Assembly (NCBI RefSeq): GCF_040566555.1
Contig: NZ_JBEWYP010000007.1
Location: forward strand, 62,001 to 126,000
Source: Sediminicola sp040566555
GTDB lineage: Bacteria > Bacteroidota > Bacteroidia > Flavobacteriales > Flavobacteriaceae
Length of the DNA stretch: 64,000 nucleotides
Reading direction: 5' to 3'
Part shown: positions 17,594 to 25,803 of the stretch, one piece after another
Layout of the letters: the number at the start of each line of letters is the position of its first letter
Numbering within the stretch: the stretch's first letter is position 1
Notes under the pieces: model-generated
What the model was told of the DNA's origin: nothing
The model's input: only the letters and a program-made list of their open reading frames with translations
The model's database searches: none
Translations under genes and position numbers: made by a program

Positions 17594-18485
17594 AAAATAT
17601 TCTTTTATCAAGGGATGCCTAATTTTAATGCGACCTCCAAATCTGCCCACCGCCGCGGCAGATATCATTACCGGAGCGGCCATTGTAGGGGTGTTTTCCC
17701 AAAGTTGGGAGCTGTTTCCCTATAACTTAATATTACTTATAGCTGCGTCAATACTTTTGTACGCCGGTGGCGTCGTATTAAACGATGTCTTCGATCATAA
17801 AATTGATGCTATAGAAAGACCTGAGCGTCCTATCCCTAGTGCAGTGGTCCCCTTACGGACGGCGGCTTTTTTAGGTGGAACATTATTGATAATGGGGGTT
17901 CTTTTGTCTTTTCTGTGCAATATAGAGGCAGGATTGGTTTCCATTGTGCTGGCTACTGCCATACTTCTATATGACTCATGGGCCAAAAATCATTCATTTT
18001 TTGGTCCTTTGGTAATGGGAAGTTGCCGAGGTCTGAATTTATTGTTGGGTATGAGTCTATTCGGATTACCGGTTGGATCCAATTGGTATCTCATACTGCT
18101 GCCTGTGATTTACATAGCTGCGGTAACCCTAATCAGTAGGGGAGAGGTCCATGGAAATAATAAGCGAAATATCCTTCTTTCGGGCTTTCTGTATGTGCTG
18201 GTAGCGTCCGCTATTTTTTTGATGATGTTACAGGATGTGGATAGCTTGGTTCTGGTCATTCCATTTTTGATATTATTTGTATTTTCCATATTTAGACCCC
18301 TTTTGAGGGCCTATAGGGTAAATACTCCTGAGAATATTAAAAAAGCCGTTAAATCTGGCGTTTTATCCCTGGTCCTAATGGATGCCGCATTGGCGTCAGC
18401 TAATTCAACATGGTGGGTAGGATTATTAATTATCCTGTTACTGCCTTTATCCTTATTTTTATCAAAACGTTTTTCTGTAACGTAA
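17586..18485 (+). CDS. eboC: EboC, UbiA-family prenyltransferase-like membrane protein
   Basis: The start is a TTG at 17586 overlapping eboB by 8 bases. This keeps the N-terminal segment LMRPPNLPTAAADII, which is typical of the family. The 299-residue protein has about eight or nine membrane helices. The first Asp-rich motif NDVFDHKIDAIERPERPIP is near 60-78; the second Asp site is represented by LLYDSWAKNHSFFGP. UbiA enzymes attach prenyl chains to aromatic or other acceptors in the membrane. The acceptor in ebo clusters is unknown. Confidence 0.9.
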   Translation: MSKKYSFIKGCLILMRPPNLPTAAADIITGAAIVGVFSQSWELFPYNLILLIAASILLYAGGVVLNDVFDHKIDAIERPERPIPSAVVPLRTAAFLGGTLLIMGVLLSFLCNIEAGLVSIVLATAILLYDSWAKNHSFFGPLVMGSCRGLNLLLGMSLFGLPVGSNWYLILLPVIYIAAVTLISRGEVHGNNKRNILLSGFLYVLVASAIFLMMLQDVDSLVLVIPFLILFVFSIFRPLLRAYRVNTPENIKKAVKSGVLSLVLMDAALASANSTWWVGLLIILLLPLSLFLSKRFSVT

Positions 18486-18496
18486 TCTAGTTATTC

Positions 18497-19639
18497 ATGG
18501 GTATTCCAAAATCGATCGAACAGACCTTCAAAGTGGAGTATAAGTACCAATTACACTTCACACAACATCTGTTTGATAAGGACAATTCACTTTTCAATAC
18601 CATCTTTAAGAACTACGGCCAAGGCAGTAGTGTAAAAGTTTTATTCGTAGTAGATGAAGGAGTCGTAAGATCACATCAATATTTATTGCAGGACATTAAA
18701 GATTATTGTGAAAAATATGCCTCACAAATTCAATATCGCGATGTACTTGTAATTCCAGGGGGCGAGCAGGTAAAGCATTCGGTCACTTCCTTGAATCAAG
18801 TATTACAAGGGATCAATGATGCTAAGATATGCAGGCATTCATTTGTGGTGGTCATAGGGGGTGGTGCTTTGATAGATATGGTCGGTTACGCTGCTGCCAT
18901 AGCTCATAGAGGGGTTAAATTACTGAGGGTACCTTCTACCGTTCTGTCACAGAACGATTCGGCAGTGGGCGTTAAAAACAGTATCAACCACTTTGGGAAA
19001 AAGAACTTTTTGGGAACCTTTGCCCCGCCATACGCTATTATTAATGATAGTAACCTTTTGAAGACCTTGGAGAAAAGGGATTGGATTTCTGGGATAGCAG
19101 AAGCCATAAAAGTAGCCCTTATCAAAGACAGCACATTTTATAGGGAAATAGAAAGAACGTCCAAAAAACTCAGAGATCGGGATATGGGTAGTATGGAGTA
19201 CCTCATTTACAAATGTGCGGAACTTCATATGCAGCATATAGCCCAAGGGGGGGATCCTTTTGAGGCTGGTTCTTCCAGACCCCTGGATTTTGGACATTGG
19301 GCAGCCCATAAGCTCGAGCATATGACCCAATACAGTATAAGGCATGGGGAGGCCGTCGCCATTGGTATGGCCATAGATCTTACCTATGCCAAATTAATAG
19401 GGTTAATATCGGAGGAAACCCTTACTTCAATTCATGATGTTCTATTGAATATAGGTTTCGATCTAAAATTGCCTATTCAAGCGGACCAAATTGAGGAACT
19501 GTTAATGGGGATAGAAGAGTTCAGGGAACATTTGGGGGGTGAACTGACCATCACCTTGATTTCTGAAATTGGAAAAAAACACGATGTGCATCAGATTGAT
19601 GAACCTCTGATGAAAGAAGCCATATCCCAATTGCTATAA
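18497..19639 (+). CDS. eboD: EboD, 3-dehydroquinate synthase-like enzyme
   Basis: The 380-residue protein belongs to the dehydroquinate synthase superfamily. It has the NAD-binding VVIGGGALIDMVGYAAA near 116, RVPSTVLSQNDSAVGVKN, and metal ligands in the Glu of IAEAIKVALIKD, the His of DFGHWAAHKLE and the His of RHGEAVAIGM. The catalytic residues look intact. Its place in an ebo unit and its divergence from the housekeeping AroB (about 350 residues) suggest that it acts on another sugar-phosphate-like substrate, as 2-epi-valiolone synthases do. No shikimate genes are nearby. Confidence 0.9.
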   Translation: MGIPKSIEQTFKVEYKYQLHFTQHLFDKDNSLFNTIFKNYGQGSSVKVLFVVDEGVVRSHQYLLQDIKDYCEKYASQIQYRDVLVIPGGEQVKHSVTSLNQVLQGINDAKICRHSFVVVIGGGALIDMVGYAAAIAHRGVKLLRVPSTVLSQNDSAVGVKNSINHFGKKNFLGTFAPPYAIINDSNLLKTLEKRDWISGIAEAIKVALIKDSTFYREIERTSKKLRDRDMGSMEYLIYKCAELHMQHIAQGGDPFEAGSSRPLDFGHWAAHKLEHMTQYSIRHGEAVAIGMAIDLTYAKLIGLISEETLTSIHDVLLNIGFDLKLPIQADQIEELLMGIEEFREHLGGELTITLISEIGKKHDVHQIDEPLMKEAISQLL

Positions 19640-19657
19640 ATATTTTGATAGTGCTAT

Positions 19658-20854
19658 ATGTTGATTCAAGATAAATTTCACGTAACCTATTGTTCCAACA
19701 TCCACCCGGGTGAGGATTGGGAGTCTACATTCCGTAATCTAAAAGATTTTATTCCAAAGATAAAAGGGGAGTTATCGAAAAATTCACCCTTTGGTATAGG
19801 CTTGCGACTTTCCAATGCTGCGAGTATTCAGCTTGACCAAGGAAGTAATTTAGAGGATTTTAAAAATTGGCTGGCCCAGAATGATTGCTATGTTTTTACA
19901 ATGAACGGTTTTCCTTTTGGGGAATTTCACAATACCGAAGTCAAGGATAAGGTTCATGCTCCAGATTGGACCACTAGGGAACGGGTAGATTATACTAAGA
20001 GGTTGTTCAAACAGTTGGCCTTTTTGTTGCCAAGTGGTATGTCGGGGGGTATTTCTACATCCCCAATAAGTTATAAGCACTGGTATACCACCAAAGATCA
20101 ACTTGCCCATGCCCTAAAAACTGGCTCTAAACACTTGACGGAGGTGCTATTGTACCTTAAGGAATTGGAAAAAAATACAGGAAAATATTTGCATCTGGAC
20201 ATAGAGCCCGAGCCAGACGGACTCCTTGAAAATACCGCAGAATTTGTAGATTTTTATGAGAATTATTTGATGCCAACGGCAAGTAGGGAAATAATTTCCA
20301 GAATGGGATTGAATGAACAGGAAGCTGAACATTTGATTAAAAGACACATTACTCTCTGTTATGATATTTGCCATTATTCCTTGGCATTTGAAGAGCCAAT
20401 ATTCACTTTTGAACAAATGAGAAAGGTGGGCATTGCCATTGGAAAAATCCAGGTGAGTTCTGCCCTTAAGATTATTTTTGAAAAGGGAAAGGAGGATCAA
20501 ATTTGGAGCTCCTTGGAAAGATTCAATGAACCTACGTATCTACATCAGGTGACTGAGAAAAAAGAGGGTAAGGTTAGGGTTTATAATGATCTGCCTATGG
20601 TATTAAAAAATCGAAAAGCACATAAAGAGCTTAGGGCCCATTTTCACGTCCCTATTTTTTTGGAGAAGTTTGATGATCTATATTCCACCCAGGATCAAAT
20701 ACTCAGTACCTTGTCCTATTTGGACAAACATGATATAACGGAACATCTAGAGGTGGAGACCTATACCTGGGATGTGTTGCCAGAAACACTGAAAGTGGAT
20801 CTGGGACAATCAATCATTAGGGAATTAAAGTGGTTAAAGGAACGCATGGCATGA
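19658..20854 (+). CDS. eboE: EboE, TIM-barrel metabolite traffic protein
   Basis: The 398-residue soluble protein belongs to the xylose-isomerase-like TIM-barrel group. The N-terminal segment VTYCSNIHPGEDWESTFRNL and the later HLDIEPEPDGLLEN and LCYDICHYSLAFE hold candidate metal ligands (Glu, Asp, His). It matches the family named metabolite traffic protein EboE. It begins 18 bases after eboD, and its TGA stop overlaps the eboF ATG (ATGA at 20851-20854). The reaction is not known. Confidence 0.88.
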   Translation: MLIQDKFHVTYCSNIHPGEDWESTFRNLKDFIPKIKGELSKNSPFGIGLRLSNAASIQLDQGSNLEDFKNWLAQNDCYVFTMNGFPFGEFHNTEVKDKVHAPDWTTRERVDYTKRLFKQLAFLLPSGMSGGISTSPISYKHWYTTKDQLAHALKTGSKHLTEVLLYLKELEKNTGKYLHLDIEPEPDGLLENTAEFVDFYENYLMPTASREIISRMGLNEQEAEHLIKRHITLCYDICHYSLAFEEPIFTFEQMRKVGIAIGKIQVSSALKIIFEKGKEDQIWSSLERFNEPTYLHQVTEKKEGKVRVYNDLPMVLKNRKAHKELRAHFHVPIFLEKFDDLYSTQDQILSTLSYLDKHDITEHLEVETYTWDVLPETLKVDLGQSIIRELKWLKERMA

Positions 20855-22227
20855 AGAAAACGGTAGTTATAAATATTGTTGGTTTAACCAAAAGATTGAT
20901 CGGGGAGCACACCCCATTCATCAAAAATTTTATGGATGATGGTGCCTGTGCTACTATTGAACCGGTTTTGCCTGCGGTAACCTGTACTGCCCAATCTACT
21001 TACCTCACTGGTAAATGGCCTTCGGAGCATGGGATTGTTGGTAATGGTTGGTATTTTAAGGAAGAGCACGAGGTTAAGTTTTGGAGGCAGTCTAACAGCT
21101 TGGTACAGTCTGACAAAATTTGGGACGCCCTAAAAGAGCAATATCAGGATTTTACATGTGCCAATCACTTTTGGTGGTACAATATGTATTCCAATGCGGA
21201 TTACAGCATTACGCCCCGCCCTAATTATCTTGCGGATGGCCGTAAGATCCCAGATGTTTATTCCTATCCGGCAGAGCTTAGGGATAAACTTCAAAATGAA
21301 TTGGGCACCTTTCCTCTCTTTAATTTCTGGGGTCCGAAAACTTCTATAAAATCCAGCCAATGGATTGCAGATGGCGCACTGTCCACCGATAAAATGTACG
21401 ATCCCACTTTAACCTTGATCTATATTCCCCATTTAGATTACAACATTCAAAGGTTTGGGCTCGATTTTGATAAAATTGGCAAGGATCTTCAGGAGGTGGA
21501 TGCTCTAGTGCAAAAAATGGCTGCCTATTATCAAAAAAAGGACACCAATATTATATTGCTTTCAGAATATGGTATTACCAATGTAGATCAGCCCATCCAT
21601 CCAAATAGAATATTGAGAAAAAAGGGATATGTAAATATAAGGGAAGAAAGGGGATTGGAATTGTTGGATGCCGGGGCAAGTAAGGCATTTGCCGTATCGG
21701 ACCATCAAATATCCCATATTTATGTCAAGGATAAATCTGAGATAGATGCCTTGAAGAAAATTTTTGAATCTGAACCTGGAATAGAAAAGGTGCTAACGGG
21801 CAATGATATAGAAAAGGCCCATTTAAATCATGAACGTTGTGGGGATTTGGTCTTGGTAGCAGATGCCAGATCGTGGTTTACGTACTACTTCTGGATGGAT
21901 GATGCCAAAGCGCCAGATTTTGCCAGAATGGTGGATATCCATAAAAAACCTGGTTATGATCCTGTAGAAATGTTCACGGATCCCAAGGACCATTTTGTGG
22001 TTCCAAAAATTATATGGAAACTACTAAAAAAGAAACTTGGTTTTCGCACTTTGATGAATGTTATTCCCTTGGATGCCTCTTTGGTAAGAGGATCGCATGG
22101 AAGAACCCCGGAAAACACGGACGACCATCCAATTTTTATAACCAATTCAAAAAGGGCCCCGTTGGAACAATCTATTAAAGCTACTGACGTTTATAGTTTA
22201 TTGTACAAACATGTTTCCAATACGTAA
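20851..22227 (+). CDS. eboF: EboF, alkaline-phosphatase-superfamily phosphodiesterase
   Basis: I choose the ATG at 20851 (MKKTVVINIVG), coupled to the eboE stop by ATGA; an earlier in-frame start would lie inside eboE. The 458-residue protein resembles type I phosphodiesterase/nucleotide pyrophosphatases. Metal and nucleophile residues are visible: the Thr nucleophile in AVTCTAQSTYLTG near 48, Asp and His in IPHLDY, and His in GSHGRTPEN near the end. There is no signal peptide, so despite the superfamily it appears cytoplasmic. The substrate in the ebo pathway is unknown. Confidence 0.88.
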   Translation: MKKTVVINIVGLTKRLIGEHTPFIKNFMDDGACATIEPVLPAVTCTAQSTYLTGKWPSEHGIVGNGWYFKEEHEVKFWRQSNSLVQSDKIWDALKEQYQDFTCANHFWWYNMYSNADYSITPRPNYLADGRKIPDVYSYPAELRDKLQNELGTFPLFNFWGPKTSIKSSQWIADGALSTDKMYDPTLTLIYIPHLDYNIQRFGLDFDKIGKDLQEVDALVQKMAAYYQKKDTNIILLSEYGITNVDQPIHPNRILRKKGYVNIREERGLELLDAGASKAFAVSDHQISHIYVKDKSEIDALKKIFESEPGIEKVLTGNDIEKAHLNHERCGDLVLVADARSWFTYYFWMDDAKAPDFARMVDIHKKPGYDPVEMFTDPKDHFVVPKIIWKLLKKKLGFRTLMNVIPLDASLVRGSHGRTPENTDDHPIFITNSKRAPLEQSIKATDVYSLLYKHVSNT

Positions 22228-22232
22228 AGTTT

Positions 22233-22589
22233 ATGAAAACGGTATTTAAATTGATTTCAATAGTTTTTACAATGCTCTTTTTCTGGGCTGCCTATGTACA
22301 GTGGAATGATCCTGATGCCCTTCTGTGGTATGCTATTTATGGAAGTGCAGCTGTGGCATCCTTATTTTTTTTCCTGGATAAATTATCATTTAATATTGCA
22401 CTGCTATTATTTGCCTTGTATTTTATTGGTGTATTTATCTTTTGGCCAGACCAATTTGAAGGAGTAGGTCTAGAAGATGGAGAAATAAACAATATTGAAC
22501 ATGCTAGAGAATCTTTGGGCCTTCTTATCAATGCCCTTGCAATGCTTATGTATGGCTTGAGGATTAGGCATACGAAGAAAAAGACTTAA
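22233..22589 (+). CDS. TMEM220-like small membrane protein, last gene of the ebo unit
   Basis: The 118-residue protein has about four membrane helices. The segment YVQWNDPDALLWYAIYG near 21-37 is the signature of the transmembrane family 220 group, found in bacteria and animals. It begins only 5 bases after eboF on the same strand, so it belongs to the ebo transcript. Its stop overlaps the convergent dnaX stop by 4 bases. TMEM220 is not one of the classical ebo genes; its presence may add a membrane component to the system, or it may simply be carried along. Confidence 0.82.
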   Translation: MKTVFKLISIVFTMLFFWAAYVQWNDPDALLWYAIYGSAAVASLFFFLDKLSFNIALLLFALYFIGVFIFWPDQFEGVGLEDGEINNIEHARESLGLLINALAMLMYGLRIRHTKKKT

Positions 22590-24400
22590 AAATCTAGATC
22601 AAACTCTTTTCTCAAAATATCGATTACCGGATTCTTTTCCCTTAATTTCTCGTACTTCTCCAGAGGGGTGAAGGCAAACTTCTTTGCTGTTTCCTCATTA
22701 ACGGTTATGGTAAGGCTAATGAAATGGTTGTTCAGTTTTAGCCGTAGGTATTCCATAAGGTCATACTGTTCCCGCTCCACCTCTTTTTTCATGGTGCCAT
22801 TAGGAAGTTCTATCCATAAGGTGGTTTGATCCTTAAGCTTTGGAATGTCCGTATTTAGATTGGAAGCCAGGATTTTTCTACCGTCCTTATCGATTATTTC
22901 CACAAATTCTGCCCAATGTGCCCTCATCTCCTCTTCGGTAAATGCATCTTTGGGTAATTGGCGCTCATCAACTGTCTCGTCCTTTCTGTTCAGCTCATGC
23001 TCTTTTTTGGCCTTTAAGCTGGATATGGAGAGGCCTGACACCCTTTTTGTGGGAATATTTAAGGCTGGTTTAGGGAGGCCTGCCTTTTTATTAGAGTCGT
23101 CAGACGGACTATTAATTTCAATAGGGGGCTCCGCTACAAGAACTTCTGTAGCTGATTCTTCGTTGGCTACTAGCGGTTTTTGTGCTTGAAGTCGGTCTGT
23201 TACATTGGGTGAGGGGTTGGTGGCAACAGCCCCATTCGCTTCTTCTTTTTTTGGTGTAGGTTTTGTATTTCCTTGGCCTTTAAAAAAAGAGGCTGGTATT
23301 AAAAAGTCACTGATTCCTAGACGATCAGATTTTTTTTTTTGGCCATCGAAGTCGATGGAAGCCAGTTTCATAAGGGACAGTTCTACGAGAAGCCGCTGGT
23401 TTTTACTGGACTTGTACTTGAGATCACAATCATTAGCAATGTCAATACCTTGCATTAAAAAGGAACTGGATACCTTTTTGGATTGTTCCAGATAATTCTT
23501 TTTAGCTTCGTCCCCTACCTCTAAAAGTGCAATGGTATCTTCATGTTGACAGACCATAAGATCTCTAAAATGGGAAGCCAAGCCCGATATGAAATGGTGT
23601 CCGTCGAAGCCCTGGGATAAGGTTTCGTTAAACAGCATCAATAAGCTAGGGATATTATGAGCCAGGATAAGGTCCGTGGCCGAAAAGTAGGTATCGTAAT
23701 CAAGAACGTTCAAATTTTCGGTTACCGCCTTTCGCGTCAATTTTTTCCCTGAAAAACTAACGACCCTATCAAATATGGAAAGAGCATCACGCATAGCCCC
23801 ATCTGCCTTTTGGGCAATAATATGCAAGGCGTCATCGTCCGCTTCTATTTCCTGATTTTCTGCAATATATTTTAAATATGCTGCCGCATCCTTTACCGTG
23901 ATCCGTTTAAAATCAAAAATTTGACAACGTGATAAAATAGTAGGGATGATCTTATGTTTTTCTGTGGTTGCCAAAATAAAGATGGCATGTTTTGGCGGCT
24001 CCTCCAGCGTCTTCAAAAATGCATTGAAGGCTGCCTGGGATAACATATGTACCTCATCTATGATATACACCTTGTACTTCCCAGTCTGGGGTGGAATCCT
24101 CACTTGGTCTGTAAGGTTTCTTATATCATCTACAGAATTGTTGGAGGCGGCATCAAGCTCAAAAATATTGAATGCAAAATCTTCATCTGTATGTTCGGTA
24201 CCGTCCTCATTTATTTTCTTTGCCAAGATTCTGGCACATGTGGTCTTTCCCACACCTCTTGGACCACAAAAAAGAAGGGCCTGGGCCAAATGGTTGTTCT
24301 CTATGGCATTGAGCAGGGTGTTTGTAATAGCCTGTTGCCCCACAACATCCTTGAACGTTTGGGGTCTATATTTTCTGGCAGATACTACAAATGGTTCCAC
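22586..24400 (-). CDS. dnaX: DNA polymerase III subunit gamma/tau
   Basis: The 604-residue clamp-loader ATPase begins MEPFVVSARKYRPQTF. It has Walker A GPRGVGKTT near 45, Walker B VYIIDEVHM near 112, and the SRC sensor in ILSRCQIFDF near 154. The zinc-module cysteines found in most DnaX proteins between the P-loop helix and FELDAASNNSVDD are missing; that stretch is short and acidic (NEDGTEHTDEDFAF). Domain III ends near 350. A low-complexity linker (about 358-500) and a C-terminal tau-specific part follow. An A11 run at codons 354-357 may let the gene also make a gamma-sized product. Confidence 0.97.
   Translation of the reverse strand: MEPFVVSARKYRPQTFKDVVGQQAITNTLLNAIENNHLAQALLFCGPRGVGKTTCARILAKKINEDGTEHTDEDFAFNIFELDAASNNSVDDIRNLTDQVRIPPQTGKYKVYIIDEVHMLSQAAFNAFLKTLEEPPKHAIFILATTEKHKIIPTILSRCQIFDFKRITVKDAAAYLKYIAENQEIEADDDALHIIAQKADGAMRDALSIFDRVVSFSGKKLTRKAVTENLNVLDYDTYFSATDLILAHNIPSLLMLFNETLSQGFDGHHFISGLASHFRDLMVCQHEDTIALLEVGDEAKKNYLEQSKKVSSSFLMQGIDIANDCDLKYKSSKNQRLLVELSLMKLASIDFDGQKKKSDRLGISDFLIPASFFKGQGNTKPTPKKEEANGAVATNPSPNVTDRLQAQKPLVANEESATEVLVAEPPIEINSPSDDSNKKAGLPKPALNIPTKRVSGLSISSLKAKKEHELNRKDETVDERQLPKDAFTEEEMRAHWAEFVEIIDKDGRKILASNLNTDIPKLKDQTTLWIELPNGTMKKEVEREQYDLMEYLRLKLNNHFISLTITVNEETAKKFAFTPLEKYEKLREKNPVIDILRKEFDLDF
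23328..23345 (-). other. A11 slippery run inside dnaX
   Basis: On the coding (minus) strand the sequence is GGCC, eleven A, TCTGATC. The zero frame reads Gln354-Lys-Lys-Lys-Ser. Gaining one A, or a -1 shift, reads on to Ile then TGA (358 residues). Losing one A, or a +1 shift, reads Asn-Leu-Ile-Val then TAG (360 residues). Both shifted frames therefore stop at once, directly after clamp-loader domain III. This resembles the A9 slippage site of Thermus dnaX; slippage here is inferred. Confidence 0.6.
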
Positions 24401-24448
24401 AAATATGATCTTTAATGCAGTATGGGCAAGGCCGATTGCTGCGTGCTA

Positions 24449-24456
24449 CAAATATA
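24449..24456 (-). promoter_or_regulatory. candidate -7 element of dnaX
   Basis: On the minus strand this reads TATATTTG, an exact TAnnTTTG match, 48 bases upstream of the dnaX ATG. No TTG is visible at the right distance, so the promoter is only half supported. Confidence 0.4.
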
Positions 24457-24521
24457 AAAATAGCATTGTATAAAGTGGCTAGTTTGGGATAGTTTAAAGA
24501 CTTTTTTATCAACAATTGAAG

Positions 24522-24529
24522 TATATTTG
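24522..24529 (+). promoter_or_regulatory. -7 element of the RNase P RNA promoter
   Basis: TATATTTG matches the Bacteroidota -7 consensus exactly and lies 6 bases before the predicted 5' end of rnpB. I find no convincing -33 TTG at the usual spacing. Confidence 0.6.
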
Positions 24530-24533
24530 CATT

Positions 24534-24846
24534 TAGCAGGTCGCTCTATCGCTTCCAATGTAAATTGGGAGAGGAAAGTCCGGACACCATAGTGCAGTAT
24601 AGCGGGTAATGCCCGTCCGCCGAGAGGTGAGGACAAGTGCAACAGAAAGTATGTACAGGTAATGCTGTAGTGAAACCAGGTAAACTCTATGCGGTGCAAC
24701 GTCATGTAAATCAGTGTTTGAGGGCTGCACGCCCGAGCTGAAGGGTAGGCGGTTTGAGCTTTTGGGCAACCAAAGGCCTAGATAAATGATAGGGGGTTCC
24801 TGATTACTCAGGATGAACAGAATCCGGCTTATGACCTGCTTTTTTT
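24534..24846 (+). ncRNA. rnpB: RNase P RNA (catalytic RNA subunit)
   Basis: This is the ribozyme that matures tRNA 5' ends. The 5' end AGCAGGTC pairs with the 3' end GACCTGCT to form helix P1. The universal motif GAGGAAAGTCCGGAC is at 24571-24585, ACAGAAA at 24642-24648, and AATCCGGCTTATGACCTGCT closes the RNA at 24821-24840. The total of about 310 bases is normal for the bacterial A type. The T run after P1 probably serves as terminator. Its last bases overlap, in antisense, the end of the convergent dehydratase gene. Confidence 0.95.
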
Positions 24847-25800
24847 AATATTGGAATAAAATGGTAAATTACCTAGATCTACATTTCCTCCAGATAAAAC
24901 AATTCCTACCTTTTTTCCCATAAAAAACTCTTTTTCCTTCAATAGGGCAGCAAATGGTACTGCACACGAAGGTTCAATTACAATTTTCATGCGTTCCCAA
25001 AGTAGGTGCATGGCATCAATAATCTCTTTCTCTTCTACTCTAATGATCATTTCCACATAATCCAAGATGATGGGAAAGTTGATATTCCCCAACTCTGTTC
25101 GAAGGCCATCAGCAATAGTGTCTGATGATTCATTCTTTACAATTTGACCAGTTTTTAAAGATTGATAAGCGTCATCGACATTAAAAGGTTCGCCTCCGAT
25201 CGTATTGCAACGGTGACCAAAAAAATGGGCTGCGAGTGCCGTTCCGGCAATTAGGCCACCGCCACCTACAGGAGTCATTATAAAATCTAAATCCGGATGG
25301 TCCTCCAACAGTTCCATTGCGGCGGTTCCCTGTCCCAAAATAACATTAAAGTTGTTTGAAGGATGAAGAAAGGTGGCACCGTGTTTTTCTACAATTTCTT
25401 TCGCTGCTTTTTCCCTAGCTGCCAAATTTGGCTCACATTCAATTACCTCACCTCCATAACTGCGAACGGCATTTTTCTTTACCTGTGGGGCGTTGTTGGG
25501 TATAACGATGTAGGCCTTAACACCTATGGAACTTGCTGCTAAAGACAGGGCCTGTGCAAAGTTGCCAGAGGAGTGGGTGACTACGCCTTTTGCTTTTTGC
25601 GCTGCGGTAAGCTTGCTTATGGCATGGACGGCCCCCCTCATTTTGAAGGATCCTGCCCGTTGAAAATTTTCACATTTAAAAAACAGGTCCACCCCAGAAA
25701 GTTCATTGAGTAGGGTAGAGGTCAATACTGGCGTACGGTGTATATGTTCCTGTACGATGGCTTTACACTCTAGTAAGAGGTTCTTGGTTATGCGTGTCAT
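24829..25800 (-). CDS. threonine/serine dehydratase-like PLP enzyme (or serine racemase)
   Basis: The 323-residue fold-type II PLP enzyme has the Schiff-base Lys in RAGSFKMRGA near 52, the substrate loop HSSGNFAQA, and the phosphate-binding GGGGLIAGTAL near 180. There is no C-terminal ACT regulatory domain, so it is of the catabolic/serine-racemase type rather than biosynthetic IlvA. Its stop codon (complement of 24829-24831) and last codons lie within the 3' end of rnpB on the other strand. It is 3 bases downstream of rsmD and shares its transcript. Confidence 0.9.
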   Translation of the reverse strand: MTRITKNLLLECKAIVQEHIHRTPVLTSTLLNELSGVDLFFKCENFQRAGSFKMRGAVHAISKLTAAQKAKGVVTHSSGNFAQALSLAASSIGVKAYIVIPNNAPQVKKNAVRSYGGEVIECEPNLAAREKAAKEIVEKHGATFLHPSNNFNVILGQGTAAMELLEDHPDLDFIMTPVGGGGLIAGTALAAHFFGHRCNTIGGEPFNVDDAYQSLKTGQIVKNESSDTIADGLRTELGNINFPIILDYVEMIIRVEEKEIIDAMHLLWERMKIVIEPSCAVPFAALLKEKEFFMGKKVGIVLSGGNVDLGNLPFYSNIKKSRS

Positions 25801-25803
25801 ACA

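Noticed and set aside
24412..24769. Minus-strand open frames over 24412-24769
   Set aside because: They run antisense to the RNase P RNA and have no protein features; the RNA motifs explain the region.
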